Shown here piece after piece: positions 41,602-52,996 of a stretch of DNA of 64,000 nucleotides (position 1 is its first letter; each line of letters begins with the position of its first letter). The DNA is from Cercospora beticola. Taxonomy: Eukaryota; Ascomycota; Dothideomycetes; Mycosphaerellales; Mycosphaerellaceae. Below the pieces are notes generated by a model, which was not told the origin of the DNA, searched no databases, and saw nothing but the letters and a program-made list of their open reading frames with translations. Position numbers and translations under genes: made by a program. The stretch lies in assembly GCF_033473495.1 (NCBI RefSeq), contig NC_088939.1, positions 992,001 through 1,056,000 of the forward strand. Direction: 5' to 3'.

Positions 41602-43747
41602 CTATACCTGAGTGATCGAATTTCCTCGCACGCCACCAGCCATCACATTCGACTCGTTCTGCTGGGTGTCTTTGAGATTCTCATATTGAGCATTCGTTGG
41701 CTCGCCAGCTTCGTTCTTCTTGATGATGTCGCGACCGCCTGAGCTGAGGCGTAAGTTGTCGGCCGTGACGAGGTCCTCTGGTGGAGGTGGAACCCATTTG
41801 CTGGACTTCCATGGCTTGATTTCGAGAAGGAACTGTGCAGCGATTAGTCATGGGTCCCGAGAGAACCTGCACTTTCTGCACGCGCTTACCATAGTATCAA
41901 TCTCCTCAAGCGACTTTCCGCTCGTCTCTGGGAGGAAGAAGAAGACGACCAAGACTGCGATGAAGTTGCATGCCGCGAAGAGATATCCGTAGGAGAAGCC
42001 AATGTCTGCTTCGATGAAAGGTCTGATTATCGATTCTGTTAGTAAACGCTGAAGAAAGCAGAGGTAGGATATTGCGACTTACGTGGCAAATCCGATGAAG
42101 AAGTTGAAGGCCCAGTTCGATGCAGCACAGAAAGCAATGCAAGTACTTCGGTATCTGGACGGGTAGATCTCGGATGTGACGGCCCAGGCCTAGACATTGT
42201 CAGCACATGGTCTCCAATAAGATCATCAGTGTCGAACTTACCATAGGACCCCACGTGGAAGCAAAGGCAGCGATAAATAAACAGGCAAAGATGATCATCA
42301 CCATACCGATGTTAGATCGATTTGTACCGTCGGGACGCTCAAGCTCGAAGTATCCCAGACTTGCGAATACCATGAAGCACATGAACATCCAAGCAGCGCC
42401 CAGACCGAGACACTTTCTCCTGCCAAACTTCTCGACCATGTAGAGACCTGGGAATGTAGTGACAACGTTGACTGCACCAAGGATAATTTGTGTGACGAAG
42501 GAGTTGTCGAGTCCAACACTGGCAAAGATTGTTGTTCTACACTGTGTTAGCTCAAATTGAATGAACAACCAGTGAAGGGGAACTGACCCGTAGTAGAAAA
42601 AGAAATTTGCGCCTGTCATTTGCTGGAGAGCTTGGATCGCTGTGTTGGGAATGAAGTAAGCAATCTGTCTTATACCGATACCAGTGGGGGCAGAAATCTT
42701 CTGGCGGCTTCACTTACTGACTCCGAGCAGAGTTCGGTATGCCATGCGAGGGCCGGTGAACACTTCCCAAATAGAGTGATCGCCGCCTTCTTGCTCTAGG
42801 CGAAGTTTCTCTCGCATTTCTTCCAGTTGCTTCTTCACTACTGTGTGGCGAGTGCTGACTCCGTAGAATTTCGCAATGCTAGCAGCGGCAGATTCGACCT
42901 TACCATGTCTGAACTCGTGGCGACTGGTTTCTGGGAAGAAGCTGTGATGGACATTAGAACAGGAGATTTTGCAACTCGAAAACTGCGTCCACTTACAGAA
43001 TTCCACCACCAAGGACAAGTGCCCAAAAGTACGAAAGTCCAACAGGAATCCTCCAGCTAGCAGAGCCAGAAATGCTCTCGGTACCAAAATTGATGAGGTA
43101 AGCAATGAGAATGCCAATCGTGATGAAAAGCTGATAGCAGCACACGATCGCTCCTCGAAGATGAGTAGGCGCAGATTCTCCTTGGTAGGCTGGAACCATG
43201 ACACTCAAGCCACCAATCGCGAAACCAGAAATGATTCTGCCGAACATCATAATCCACCAGAAAGGATACTGAGCAGCGATCTGGAAGCAATTGCCGATGA
43301 TAAAGACGATGCACCAGAGGACAATCGAGTACTTGCGGCCCAATTTGCGGTTGTTTGCCAGAGGTCCTGCGATGAGAGCGCCAACGAGAGTTCCGAGAGA
43401 TAGTGTCGCGACAAGAAGACCGGTTCGAATTGGAGTGAGTTCTAGAGTATCGCGGTTGTCTGCAAATTGGTACCGGAAGTCCTCCATTTGCAAGAAGCCG
43501 GAGATTTGACCTGAATGTCATCTGTGTTAGCATGCTGCAAAGCCGCCGAATTGCTGCTCAACAAACCGGTATCATATCCAAAGCAGATACCACCAATCGA
43601 AACAATCACAGTCATACTGAATGTTCGAAAGGTCAGGAACGGGACCTTGCTGTCATCGTTAAAGTCCGCCGCCGCTGGAATGTCCGGGACGGAGACATTG
43701 CGCTCCGCTGAAGGAGTCCGCGAGGACTTCGCGTCCTTCTCAGACAT
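41602..43747 (-). CDS. MFS sugar (hexose) transporter, eight exons
   Basis: Exons on the minus strand (43567-43747, 42997-43510, 42718-42941, 42588-42639, 42242-42536, 42083-42189, 41890-42022, 41602-41832) sum to 1,737 nt, 578 residues. Family landmarks appear in order: GGICFGYDTGQISGFL in TM1, GRKYSIVLW after TM2, RIISGFAIGGLSVMVPAYQGESAP, HLRGAIVCCYQLFITIGI, PETSRHEF (the central PESPR-type motif), LQQMTGANFFFYYG (sugar-binding QQxTGxN), EIYPSRYRS and the late PETSGKSLEEID. Seven introns of 52-78 bp with GTAAGT-like donors make it the most intron-rich gene here. The substrate is inferred to be a hexose or related sugar. It lies beside the NRPS but has no motif tying it to that pathway. Confidence 0.92.
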
Positions 43748-44721
43748 ATCGAAGACTTCCTTGCAAAAAGAGAAATGCCCTGGAGCAGAGTTGAAGCAAA
43801 CAAACTCTTCAAAACTATGGAGAAGAAGAAGCAGACGGTGGCTTTAAGCCTCTCTGCTTGCCCGCGGGCTCTCCACAACAACACGATGGGTCCGAGCCTC
43901 CGAACTAGAGCCTCGTGGCACCAATTCCTTCCAGAAGGACGCCAATGACCAGTTCAACGTCATGTTATTCGTACTAGAGGCCCGAGATTAAGCCCTCGAT
44001 GGCACGCGACACGTTCAATCGCCTTCGCCGAGCGCGCAAACGCATCAGAACTTGATCGATTTCTGTGCAAAGGAAGCACGGCCGCTTCAGTTCTGTCGTC
44101 ATTGTCTTGCTCGGCGTTCGACGTATGTGCTGGGTAGACCAATGATCAGTGGCTTTGCACGTGGGACATCAAGACAAGCATTGTAGTAGGCTTGGTATGA
44201 CGAGTAGCCGCGGGCATTGTTGTTTTTGATAATATATCTCATCTCTTGTCACAAAGTGGCAGATTTGCGCAACTGTCGCCGAGTCATCAGCTGGTTGGTG
44301 ACTGATGAATCTGTATTTTGTGCCGCGGCATAGTTTCTCGCGGGCTGTGGAGTTATGGAGGAGCTATTGGGGAAGAGTTTGGAAGGTGGAGTTTGTGGAA
44401 TTAGGTTCTGCTTCGTCGGTCCGATTGACGACGGACCCATCACATCGGGCTTGGCATCTCCTGCAAGCGAAGTTCAGACATACCTACTACAGTAGACATC
44501 TGTCATAGGTGCATTGCTCCGCATCTTCGGACAGCTAAGCCACTACAAAGAAGTCGTAAATTCGGTTGGCAGGCAGGCAGACAGGCGCGGCGGAGGCGGA
44601 GGTCGGGCGGCTATCTCGGCCCACGAACTATGGTGTGTAGCTACTTCCTCCGTCGCCTTGGCCATCAAAGACGCAGTTATCACTATCGAACCTCTCTCCC
44701 TCCCTCTCTCTCCGAAACACT
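43748..44721. other. Intergenic region between sugar transporter and NRPS
   Basis: About 970 bp, containing the transporter promoter and the NRPS 3'UTR. A short GGCAGGCAGGCAGACAGGCG run lies near 44569. No gene seen. Confidence 0.45.
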
Positions 44722-47700
44722 TCATGGAGCCACTAATGGAAGACTCGGTATCTCCTGGATGCGCTCCAAGGCATCTGGCACTCTCAGTTCGGCCCCCAAA
44801 ATCATCCTGATTGCCAGCAAGAACGCCTCCGCGACGGCAGAAAGCTCCTCGTCGCTGTAAAGTCCTTCGAGACATTTGATCGTGAAGGAAAGCTCGTTCG
44901 CCGACGAAGATGTGGTCAACAAGTCGAAATCATAAGTCATTCTATGCTCAGCCTCCGCTTGATGAATATCCATATATCCATAATCGCCCACGGCCAGGTT
45001 CTGTTCTATGGGCACATTCTGATGTACGATCAGGCTGCTATGATCATAACTTCGATGCTCATCCGGCCAGTCGGTGCATTGGGTCGCGATCGTCTGTGAG
45101 CCGAGATGAGCGTGAGGCATTGAGCTTAGGATCTGAGCCTGGACCAGATGGACGACATTCCCCAATGACATGGAGTCCTTGAATTGCACTCGGCAGGGCA
45201 CTTCACTCACGCAGCAGCCAACAATGGCATCGCTCCCCGTGATGTCCTCGTCTCGGCCGTGAACGAGATATAAGAACACCACATCAGAGCGGCCTGAAAG
45301 AACACTCAAGACTAGCGACCAAGCAGCGTAGACCAGGGTCGAGACTGATGCGTCCATCCGCTCCCTCGATGCCAGATACGAGACTCGGAATACCGTCCTT
45401 GTGGCCAGATCGGAGGCGCTTTTCTGTGATCCTTCAATGTCGCTTCGCAAAAGGGTTGGGCGGGAACCCTTGAGCATATGTTCCCAGTACACGAGCGAAC
45501 TCTCACGTCGCTGAAGCAGTCGGCGATTCAAATACTGCAAGAAGCTTGGTCGTGAGCTCACGCTTGCGTGAACATAGCAAGTGGCAAGATCCCGGAACAT
45601 ATGATTTACTGAGGTGCCGTCGAAGATGCAATGATTGATGTAGAGAGACATGCAAGTACCTGAATGTGCTGTCTGATCACTGCCATGCAGCACAACAAGA
45701 ATCGGATCTGCGAAGAAATCATTCTGGGCAGCTGGATCGCCAGAAGTCTGATTCTTCCCCTCCAGAATGATTCGAGATCGCCACGTTGCCTGATCAGGTT
45801 CGATGACAGACTGAACTGCTTGTCCTGAGGTATCTCTTCGGAACGACAGACGCAGCGCTTCAAGCTTTTCGAACCATAAATATACTGCTCGCTGGAGTTC
45901 CGTGATATCAAAATTACCTCGGAGAACAATGCGATACTTGTACAGATGGCCTCTCTCTGAGCCACCACCTGGTGCCATGTAGTGGCTCTGGAAGTCCGTG
46001 AGTGGTAGATCCTTCTGCGCCGGCTGTGCGGGTTCGCCATCAACGCGCCGTATCGCTGACGCATCGGAACCAGATGCGCACAATTCAGCTAATGTTTTTC
46101 CCATCATGAGATCTACTGTGGTGAAATGGACCCCAGAATCTCTCGCATTTTTGACGAGCTTCATTGCGTTCAAAGAGTCTCCGCCGAGCTTTGTCCAATT
46201 GCTCTGGCTTGAGATATCGTTCTCCTCGATGCGAAGCACTTGGCTGCATAGCGAGATAAGATCCGTGATGGCAGGGTCATCATCCGTTCCTTCTGGAACC
46301 TGCGATTCGATTCCGGATTTGTTCTCTGATTTCTCGAGCCGCTGTGAGTTTTGCAAATCATTCTCACATCTTTGTTTGAGAGTCCGCCGATCAAGTTTGC
46401 CTGTGGCTGTACGAGGCATAGCCGACACTAGGACAATGTGGTTCGGCACCATCCATGCTGGCACGAGGGGATCCAAACGAGCATGTACCTGAGCCCGTAT
46501 ATCTTCGACTGTGCAGGGTCCCTCACATGCCCTGAGCTTGATAAAAGCTGCCAAGTTTCGCGACGGTTCAGACCCGACCTGATCAACCACAACTTGCTCA
46601 ATCTCTCCACGGAAGGCGTTCGTGATTTGACTCTCAATATCGGCCGCCTCAACCCGCTGACCATTGACCTTAAGTTGTGAATCTTTGCGGCCATAGAGAT
46701 GTATATCACCATTCTCTTGATACTGGACGAGGTCACCAGTCTTGTACCACTTCCGGCCATCTAGTCCTGCGCTCATACTTGTTGCCCATGCAGGCGCTTG
46801 AATAAAAGCCGCTGCGGTCTTCTCAGGCTGTTCCAGATAGCCTTGCGCGATACTATAGCCTTCAAGGAGCAATTCTCCTACGCCGCCGACGGGCATCAAA
46901 CGATTGTGGTCTGCTGGATCCACGATCCAGTAGTTCAACCAGCTGCTTCTGCCAATACTGCGAAGACTTGTGTCATTGTTCAGAACGGCGGTGCTATTCA
47001 TGCTGCAGGCCTCGCTCTGGCCGTACCCATTTCGAAGTGTGACCGTATCGACCGCCAACCACTTTCGACCCAAGGCTGATGGGATAGGCTCGCCAACTAA
47101 CACGAGAGTCTGTATGCTGGGAACCTCGTGTGGCTCCAAGATCTTAGCAACTGAAGGCGTCATACAAATATAATTCGGCCAAAGCCGTCGTATTGCGCCA
47201 CTCAGATCGTTCATACGTTCTTCCTTGCCGGGAATGAGTACAGTCCCGCCAGCTATCAGGGTCACTGTAATGTCAAGAATTGCGACGACGAAACTGCAGG
47301 AAGCATACTGGAGTACTCTGCTTGACTCGTCGATACCGTACTGGTAGCCTTCGCCGCATGTTGTTACCCATGCATTGTGAGAGATAATTATCGCTTTTGG
47401 TATGCCTGAGCTCCCTGATGTGAAGATATAGAACGCTGAATCCGTAGGAGAGACCAATGGGAGTTTGTTCGAAGTGCTCTGCTTTTGACAAGTACTCTCG
47501 GTATCTGTCACCCGAAAATCACCTCCTCCAGAATGCGTAACGACTATCGATGCCAGTGTGCATGCCACAGTCATGTGATTCTTTGTAGTAATCACATGAG
47601 TCGTGGACAGCTGATTCGCCATGATCTTCAGTCGTTCTGCAGGAAGAGAGGGATCCAGCAGAATAAACCCGGCGCCAGCTTTGTTGACCGCAAGCATGGC

Positions 47701-48570
47701 GACTATCCCCCACATGGACTTTTCTAGCAGTATTGCCACCACGCCGCGAGGCTGTACCGCAGCTTGTACGAGGATCATCGCCAGACTACTTGCTGCCTCT
47801 TCGAGCTCCGCACGAGTCATACGGCCATCCCAGGCATCAATGGCAATCTTGGTACCATCTTCAGTGGCTCTTTCTGCTACGCAATCATGGATGCATCGAT
47901 CTACCAGCTCCTGTGGTTTTCCGTTCCAAGTGTGGATAAATTCCTTGTCCGGAAGTGTGACCTCCTCAATCTGCAATTCAGTAAGACCTCTAGTCTGCCA
48001 GGCTGAAGATATATTAGATATCAGATGCTGGAAATATCTTTCCACATGGAAAGTACTGAGACAACGTCGATCAAACCATGCTACCATGTCTATGCAGCAT
48101 ATGCTTGAGTTTGCGGAGTAAACCATCCGGAGGGGAGTTCGCTCAAGTGTCATTGATTCGATATCGTTGCGGCTTTTTTCGCTGTCTGCGTTTCCAGAAG
48201 TCGTTTGAAGGAGAATGCTGCCGCCACTGACCAGCATATCGATGGCGGTTCGCTGCTTCTCTTTGAGACATCGCGACCACTGGGTTTCCAATCCTTCCGT
48301 CATTGAAACCTCATAGTTGTGTACAGCAAGGTCTTGAATTCCGTCTGCCGTGCTTGTGCCTGCCACGAAACTGACTACCTCTTCACCGGTATAAGCCCAA
48401 AGTAGCGCTGCATGAGCTTGATGAACGTATTTCTTCACATCCTGTTCATCACTCTGCCGCTCGTAGCTTTCAAGCTTGATGGTGTGCGCCAGCGGTGTCC
48501 AAAATGCTGGTGATTGATCTCCGTCATCGTCCGCCTGTATTGGAAAGGTCGTGAGAGAGTCCATCTTCAT
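44722..48570 (-). CDS. Single-module nonribosomal peptide synthetase (half C - A - T - C)
   Basis: From the first in-frame ATG (48570) there are 1,282 residues. The frame is open a little further, so an upstream exon is possible. Residues ~1-230 resemble the C-terminal lobe of a condensation domain without an HHxxxDG motif. The adenylation domain (~235-730) shows FTSGSSGIPKAI (~377), NGYGQSE (~515), YKTGDLV, GRKDSQLKVNGQRVE (~630) and TATGKLDRR (~720). Core A4 reads CSFVVAILD (~427), so the usual Asp235 is Val. The carrier domain has LGGDSLNAM (~797, phosphopantetheine Ser). The final C domain has NHCIFDG (~979), keeping the catalytic second His and Asp-Gly. There is no thioesterase or reductase domain. 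It is divergent from an MFS transporter. The loss of Asp235 points to a non-alpha-amino acid substrate (inference). Confidence 0.88.
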   Translation of the reverse strand: MKMDSLTTFPIQADDDGDQSPAFWTPLAHTIKLESYERQSDEQDVKKYVHQAHAALLWAYTGEEVVSFVAGTSTADGIQDLAVHNYEVSMTEGLETQWSRCLKEKQRTAIDMLVSGGSILLQTTSGNADSEKSRNDIESMTLERTPLRMVYSANSSICCIDMVAWFDRRCLSTFHVERYFQHLISNISSAWQTRGLTELQIEEVTLPDKEFIHTWNGKPQELVDRCIHDCVAERATEDGTKIAIDAWDGRMTRAELEEAASSLAMILVQAAVQPRGVVAILLEKSMWGIVAMLAVNKAGAGFILLDPSLPAERLKIMANQLSTTHVITTKNHMTVACTLASIVVTHSGGGDFRVTDTESTCQKQSTSNKLPLVSPTDSAFYIFTSGSSGIPKAIIISHNAWVTTCGEGYQYGIDESSRVLQYASCSFVVAILDITVTLIAGGTVLIPGKEERMNDLSGAIRRLWPNYICMTPSVAKILEPHEVPSIQTLVLVGEPIPSALGRKWLAVDTVTLRNGYGQSEACSMNSTAVLNNDTSLRSIGRSSWLNYWIVDPADHNRLMPVGGVGELLLEGYSIAQGYLEQPEKTAAAFIQAPAWATSMSAGLDGRKWYKTGDLVQYQENGDIHLYGRKDSQLKVNGQRVEAADIESQITNAFRGEIEQVVVDQVGSEPSRNLAAFIKLRACEGPCTVEDIRAQVHARLDPLVPAWMVPNHIVLVSAMPRTATGKLDRRTLKQRCENDLQNSQRLEKSENKSGIESQVPEGTDDDPAITDLISLCSQVLRIEENDISSQSNWTKLGGDSLNAMKLVKNARDSGVHFTTVDLMMGKTLAELCASGSDASAIRRVDGEPAQPAQKDLPLTDFQSHYMAPGGGSERGHLYKYRIVLRGNFDITELQRAVYLWFEKLEALRLSFRRDTSGQAVQSVIEPDQATWRSRIILEGKNQTSGDPAAQNDFFADPILVVLHGSDQTAHSGTCMSLYINHCIFDGTSVNHMFRDLATCYVHASVSSRPSFLQYLNRRLLQRRESSLVYWEHMLKGSRPTLLRSDIEGSQKSASDLATRTVFRVSYLASRERMDASVSTLVYAAWSLVLSVLSGRSDVVFLYLVHGRDEDITGSDAIVGCCVSEVPCRVQFKDSMSLGNVVHLVQAQILSSMPHAHLGSQTIATQCTDWPDEHRSYDHSSLIVHQNVPIEQNLAVGDYGYMDIHQAEAEHRMTYDFDLLTTSSSANELSFTIKCLEGLYSDEELSAVAEAFLLAIRMILGAELRVPDALERIQEIPSLPLVAP

Positions 48571-49173
48571 TTGTTGCAGGTGCGATTGAGGAACGGAGTG
48601 CTCGAACTGCCTCTGTCCTGCAGAAAACACTGCTCAATCGTTCGACAGTGTAATACAGTCATCTTGAAAGCACTCCCGGATGTGCGGGCCATCGCCCCAT
48701 TCGCTGAACTTCGGGACGAGGACGCAATACCTTCGCAATCAAGTGACGCCATGCTTTTCAAGGACCGGTGCTCAGAAAGCTTGAGGCCCATATGAATGGT
48801 GATGATTGCCGTTTTAGGAAAACACAAAATTCTAGGCGCTGTGATTTGCATCATCATATTCAATGATGCGGTGAAGATCGCCAACGCAGACCAAGTGTGC
48901 AAGTGCAAGTACCTCCTAGCAGCAGGTCCGGCACAGCCAGTGCCAGCGCTGGCGTCAGTAAACGAAAAACCTTGAAATCTTTTCGGGAAGGCACAGAACT
49001 TCCCATTGTGTTCCACAGTTCTTACCCCGCGACAACGAGAACTGTACGCTCACTTAGGTCATAAGGTGTGCAAATATGTCGATCAAGTGCAAAGATCTTC
49101 CAAGTATTGGCAGACTCCTTGTCACTGCACACAATTGAGTACTCGAACATCAGACATCTCTCCCTACAATACG
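48571..49173. promoter_or_regulatory. Divergent promoter between the NRPS and an MFS transporter
   Basis: About 600 bp between start codons. On the minus strand a TTTTCTGCAG acceptor-like site lies at about 48624, upstream of the NRPS start, so a short additional 5' exon of the NRPS may lie here. No pathway-specific palindrome was recognised. Confidence 0.5.
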
Positions 49174-50607
49174 ATGCCAGACATGATGTCGGGACAACGA
49201 TGGCGAAGCTCCCATGTTTTTATTCTTGTGACATGTGGTCTCGCGATATTCACCGATGTCTTCTTCTATGGCCTGTTGCCACCAATACTCCCGAGCATCC
49301 TTCGAGATAGGCTCCACGTTCAAGCAGACAAGGGTCGGTGCTTCTTTTTATGGAATGCTTCTTGTACTGACATGGCTTCCAGTGCAGCTATGGACAAGTT
49401 TATTGCCTGCCATTTACAGCATTGCAATTGTCGTCAGCTCTCGTGAGATATCTCTACACTGTTACAAGCCACTTACTGACCAAAGCCACCATAGCACTGG
49501 CGGGCTATTACTCCGACGCTATCGGCCGAAGGAAGCCACTGTTCATGGCTGCTCTCCTCAGCCAATTTGCGGGCATCAGCCTTATAACTGCTGGCAACTC
49601 CCTTGCTCTTTGGATCGCAGGATTAATTGTGACAGGCCTGTCGTCGGGGGTTGTATGGACGTCCAGTCTAGCGATAGCTATTGATGCTACTGCGCAGGAG
49701 AATCTGAGCGAAAAACTTGGATTCGTCAACATCAGTCTCAGCTGTGGCCTATTCCTGGGGACAGTCTTAGGAGGAGTCGTGTATTACAGCGGCGGCTATT
49801 ACTCCGTATGGGCAATGTGCTACGCCTTGCTGGTCATTGATGCGATCTTGCGATTACTGCTGATCGAGCCGCGAGACTCAAAGTCATCCCCTCCCACAAC
49901 CGACGGCCCAGACAATCCGATCGTGACCAATCCAGAAGACAGATCCAGCCAGCCAGACTCTGAAAGGAGCACTCGCGCCAGCGCTGGTGCTATGGACATC
50001 ACCAAGATTTACGGCGATGATTGTGGTTACAATTCTGGACGCCACGCTGCTCACGTCGTTCGACGGTGCATTGGCCATCCATCTCGGAGAGATATTTTCT
50101 TACAATACGCTTCAGGTTGGCTTGACTTACATGGCACTGGTGGCCCCAGTCTTCCTTGGGCCTTTGGTTGGCAGGTGGGCCGACCGTTCTGGAGCGCGTG
50201 TCGTGCTGAGCACAACGCTGTTCTTATCAATTGTTCCTCTGGTCTGTTTGAGATTCGTTGATCACGACGGGACCAGCCAGAAAGCCCTGATATGCATACT
50301 GCTCTTCCTTGTTGGCTTGCTGAGCGCTGGCAGATTGGGTATCTATTCTGCTGAGGTTGACCGCGCTGTCACTTCCTACTCAAGGAAGCGGCCTGACTCA
50401 GTAGACCGCGAGAAGGGTCTTGCACAGGCGCAGGGAGTCTGGACGGCCGCCTATTCTACTGGTTGTGCTTTAGGTCCGATCTTCGGGGGACTAATCCTCG
50501 GCCATGCCGGCTGGTCGACTGAAACTTGGGCGGTGGCAGTGCTCAGTGCTGCTGCTGGAACCATCGTCGTGATTATGGCCAGTGGGCAGCCACGATCGAC
50601 CGATTGA
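49174..50607 (+). CDS. MFS transporter (multidrug/metabolite efflux type)
   Basis: Proposed exons 49174-49333, 49383-49442, 49486-49882 and 49953-50607 sum to 1,272 nt, 423 residues. The N-terminal helix HVFILVTCGLAIFTDVFFYGLLPP and the post-TM2 motif GYYSDAIGRRKPLF identify the superfamily. ISLITAGNSLALWIAGLIVTGLSSG, GFVNISLSCGLFLGTVLGG and GGLILGHAGWSTETW are typical later helices. The first two introns have good donors, ACTGAC branch points and clean frame joins (ADK-VQLW, SS-PTIAL). The third (49883-49952) has a weak GTCATC donor and was chosen only because it restores the frame; the alternative is a frameshift. Its position opposite the NRPS suggests export of the product. Confidence 0.78.
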
Positions 50608-51266
50608 AAGGCGGATTGTCCAATAAAGGAATACTTGGACCCGATACACAGCCTCTTCGCCGGGAAATGTCGATCTGCTTGACAGCCGTATCTTTTGTCA
50701 TTTTTTCGACCCACACCCTTCTCCAATGCGCATCACGGGCCCGATACTGAAGCTGATGGGGGCTTGTCGGCAAGTGGTGCGACGAGGCAGTATGGGAATG
50801 GGCTCGTTTGCAGGACGAGTGCGCACATGATGTTGCTCTGCCGCCTCTGAAGGCGCAATTCGCCCACAGTTAGTCAGAGCTGTGGCCAGTGTCGCCGTCC
50901 ATGCAGCATATCGCATGAGATCCTGCAGATGTTGGTGGAGCGTGTGGAACGCGTGCCGCGAAGTCAATGTTGATGGCTCTGTGGTCGTTTCGCGCTCAGC
51001 AGTCCAAATCTCGCCTTCCGCCGCGCATCCCAACATTCACGCCAGGACCATCAATACCATGACACTGCACATCACACTCGGCCAAGGCTCACGCAGAAAG
51101 CTGCACACAGACATCACAAGCGTGCCGTGAAGCCTGGATCTGCTAAACGACAGCCAGGATTATCCATTTGTGTGAAGATCACCAGTTCCACCTTCTTGGA
51201 GCGGATTCGTCGTGGATATCTCCTCCCGAAGACTCAGGAGAGACGAACCAGTCTGTGACTTGACTG
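50608..51266. other. Convergent intergenic region, no gene recognised
   Basis: The 3' ends of the MFS transporter and GH43 genes meet here. A minus-strand open stretch (50698-51036) is not protein-like. Confidence 0.45.
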
Positions 51267-52356
51267 CTACACGAGAGCATTATATAACGTCTGGCTAATC
51301 TGGACTACCACTCCATGCCGCATCCCCGCTGGACTCAATGAAGGCGAGCACGGGGTATATGGCGTCTGGAAGGTCTCAGTGTAATAGCACTCATAGCCAC
51401 TACCGCCATAGTTGTCTTCCCAGAGATAGTATCGTCGCGGGTTGTTGATATCTTGGAAGGACACCGGACCCTCTCTGACCTGGTCTACGGGAACCCCAAT
51501 GCGATTCCATGTTCCAAAAAGACCGTTGTCGCTGCGATCAACGACCACCCTTTTGACATCATTCGTGTCGCTCAGGTACCGGATATAAGAATTGGTCCCG
51601 ATTTGTTGGATTTCCTGGTCGATGACTGTGCGGCTGTCGTTTGGATTCCATCTGGCGGGTGCGGAGAAGGTTCTGAAATCGCTCGTGTGCGAGTAGTAGA
51701 TGTACGGGCCTGTAGCTGGTCCGTTGTGCTTTGGATCGTTCTCTGCGTAGACCTGTGACGCCCAGAAGACTGCGTACTGGGACTTCTGCGCGTCCCAGAT
51801 GGCTGATGGTGCCCAGACCTGGCGAGAACCCAGTCAGACTTCCCTGCTGGTGTTCGGAATGGGTAAGGCGTACTTACATATCCGGCTGTTGATGGCATGA
51901 GTTCGACCAATCGCTCTTTAGACCAGTTGACACCATTCGTCGACTCCCATACATATATGCTTCTCGAGCCATTCGCTTGTGCTTGAGTCCAGTCGGTTTT
52001 ACCGATGTCAAGATCGGTCGCCAAAACATGATATTGCTTGCATTCTGTCAGCTTCAGCCTTAAGGGGTTCATGCTTTGGCGATGCCAACCTGCATCTCGG
52101 ACGTGCTATGGGACTTCAATATGTAGGGATCTCTGGCACCTCCAGTTCCAGTTGTTGGCACAAGCGTCGCTCGACCATTGTTCAAAGCCTGAAAGGCCGT
52201 TGGCTGGTTCGCTGATGCTTTGTAAAAGAAGACACTAGGTTCGGCGCCCTTGAAAATTGCAGCCAGATAACCTGCATTGGCTGCTGCTCGTGGAAGCGGC
52301 GTAGCAATTACTGATGCCGCACTGCTGGCAATGCATATGAGGTTGGACAAGCGCAT
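51267..52356 (-). CDS. Secreted glycoside hydrolase family 43 (arabinanase/arabinofuranosidase-like)
   Basis: Three exons on the minus strand (52090-52356, 51878-52036, 51267-51818) sum to 978 nt, 325 residues. The N-terminus MRLSNLICIASSAASVIATPLPRA is a signal peptide. The five-bladed beta-propeller is indicated by GGARDPYIL (catalytic-base Asp), ATDLDIGKTDW, SIYVWESTNGVNWSKERLV, VWAPSAIWD (third conserved acidic site), GPYIYYSHTSDFRTF and VREGPVSFQD (catalytic-acid Glu). The family acts on arabinan or arabinoxylan in plant cell walls. The second intron (GTAAGT/GCCAG) falls at GY-VWAP. All three catalytic positions are kept, so it is probably active. It sits inside the NRPS neighbourhood, but its function suggests a coincidental neighbour. 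Confidence 0.88.
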
Positions 52357-52996
52357 GTTGAGAAATGGCTAGCAGTGTATCGATATCAGCCCAGCTCAGT
52401 ATGTGCAGCTCAAGCATCTCAACAGAGCATGTGGGCTCCCTCGTATATATTCCGTGCCACCCATGTAGAACACCAGTTTCAGAGGCATAAGTTGGGCCAC
52501 CAACACAGAGTTCAATGTCTGTTGTTGCATGCACGTTCCTAATTGGCGCGAAATTTGTGTCGTAGGAGGTACGATCGGCAAGCAAGCAAGCAGCTTGAGA
52601 AGAGTTTACAAGCTGACGGAAGAACTTCAGGCGTTCGTCGTGAATATGCACGCCATACTGGTTGTCGGCATACTGCTATTGGCCTATCCCACAATTTCCA
52701 CGATGCCTGGTACGTGAAGGTGTTTCGCTTGCATGCTTGAGCGGACAGACTTCTTGGCTTTGCCTTGTGTCGGTGTCGAAAGGAAAGCATCTGCGAAGAT
52801 CGTCAACCATTATGCTGCAGGTCAAGCGTCAGGCATGACAACTCGTCGAGGTCCTGGCTCTGCCTGAGGTTCTCCTGTCACAGTCTTTGGTAGGGCGCCA
52901 CATCTTGGCATGGCTCAGAGTGGAGAACTCGGAGTGCCGAGCATCCCACCTGCAGGTGTTAGCCGGCAATTCATAGCATTGCGTTCCTAGTCTCCC
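52357..52996. promoter_or_regulatory. Divergent intergenic region between GH43 and the reductase
   Basis: 640 bp holding both promoters. No ORF of substance and no motif recognised. Confidence 0.4.
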
